NCBI RefSeq assembly: GCF_016894385.1
Contig: NZ_CP069811.1
Span: 782,501-846,500 of the forward strand
DNA: 64,000 bases
Direction of reading: 5' to 3'
Source of the DNA: Cupriavidus oxalaticus
GTDB taxonomy: Bacteria > Pseudomonadota > Gammaproteobacteria > Burkholderiales > Burkholderiaceae
Part shown: in pieces, positions 63,664-64,000 of the stretch
How positions within the stretch are numbered: position 1 is the stretch's first letter
How the letters are laid out: every line of letters starts with the position of its first letter
Program-made: the position numbers and the translations under genes
Notes under the pieces: model-generated
The model's database searches: none
What the model saw: the letters and a program-made list of their open reading frames with translations, nothing else
What the model was told of the DNA's origin: nothing

Positions 63664-64000
63664 TCAGCCCGGCTCGCGCCGCAACCCGCGCCGCAGCGTC
63701 TCCACCAGCGCATTGCGCACCGCTCTTGCACTGGCATCGCTCATGCCGAACAGGTACTGCGCCGACACCCCGCGCATGGCGCCGATGATGGCCACCGATT
63801 CGGCCACCGGGTCGACATCGGCGCGGATATTGCCCGCTTCGATGCCGCGCCGGATATGCCCTTCCAGGATAGCGACCGACTCGCGGTTGAGCCGGTCCAG
63901 CGCGTCCGCCACCGCGCCGCGGGTGACCACGCTTTCCGACAGCAGCACGTGCAGCGCGCGCAGCGTGGTGTCGAGCGATGGGTGCCGGCCAACGTAGAAG
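63664..64000 (-). CDS. TetR-family regulator, C-terminal part only (5' end outside the window)
   Basis: The frame is open from the window edge and ends at TGA 63664, covering 111 residues: helices with VVTRGAVADALDRLNRESVA, LEGHIRRGIEAGNIRADVDP and SVAIIGAMRGVSAQYLFGM. This is the ligand-binding helical bundle typical of TetR-type proteins; the HTH would lie beyond the edge. Assignment rests on the C-terminal pattern alone, so it is less certain than for complete genes. Confidence 0.65.
   Translation of the reverse strand, partial: FYVGRHPSLDTTLRALHVLLSESVVTRGAVADALDRLNRESVAILEGHIRRGIEAGNIRADVDPVAESVAIIGAMRGVSAQYLFGMSDASARAVRNALVETLRRGLRREPG

Overview
The window is GC-rich DNA, roughly two-thirds G+C by eye, and looks like a betaproteobacterium of the Cupriavidus/Ralstonia type. 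The clues are four Bug-type periplasmic receptors beside LysR and M20 hydrolase genes, a phasin, a cus/sil copper-silver efflux operon laid out as in Cupriavidus metallidurans, and a cyoABCD quinol oxidase. There are no rRNA, tRNA or ribosomal protein genes. The accessory content would suit a secondary replicon, but that is inference and I cannot name the species.

Layout. 1-4.3 kb: an EamA transporter (cut by the window edge), a Bug receptor, an M20 amidohydrolase and a divergent LysR gene. 4.5-7.3 kb: a PAS-GGDEF diguanylate cyclase, a 23-residue membrane peptide and an MFS transporter. 7.4-11.7 kb: the cyoABCD operon. 12.0-15.8 kb: a P2-type ATPase and a universal stress protein. 15.8-17.3 kb: a cupin, a DUF2798 protein and a TetR regulator, with the same 14-bp palindrome in front of tetR and of DUF2798. 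17.5-19.5 kb: a second Bug receptor and a 3-oxoacid CoA-transferase locus ruined by an internal deletion. 19.7-22.0 kb: a CPA2 antiporter and an unknown gene.

22.0-29.0 kb is the most coherent catabolic unit: a leftward operon rpiR, diaminopropionate ammonia-lyase, L-carbamoylase-type amidase, D-carbamoylase-type nitrilase homologue, MFS carrier and M20 deacylase. Three 16-bp palindromes spaced exactly 30 bp apart lie upstream of rpiR. The gene set fits uptake and stripping of N-carbamoyl or N-acyl groups from a diaminopropionate derivative, followed by cleavage to pyruvate and ammonia. 29.1-33.0 kb: DNA polymerase II and an uncharacterised protein with PD-(D/E)XK-like residues. 33.3-40.4 kb: signalling genes (GGDEF-EAL, HDOD-GAF, another GGDEF protein) around a KtrAB potassium system, plus a broken GAF gene.

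40.5-48.0 kb is patchy: a pobA fragment and an IS3-type transposase fragment abutting a type I glutamine synthetase, a bestrophin-like protein, a DUF2092 lipoprotein, an Asn-rich exported protein, a C-terminal aconitase-family remnant, a third Bug receptor and an intact IS481-family element with 75-bp imperfect terminal inverted repeats. 48.1-49.4 kb: a LuxR-type regulator without the phospho-acceptor Asp, and a phasin. 49.5-56.5 kb: cusDCBAF. 56.6-63.3 kb: LysR, Bug, M20 amidohydrolase, LysR, a metal-dependent amidohydrolase and an MHS-family transporter, a second copy of the module type at the left edge. The right edge cuts a TetR-type gene.

Two themes recur. The first is scavenging of organic acids and amides through Bug receptors paired with hydrolases. 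The second is gene decay: five broken or fragmentary loci lie between 18.5 and 45.7 kb.
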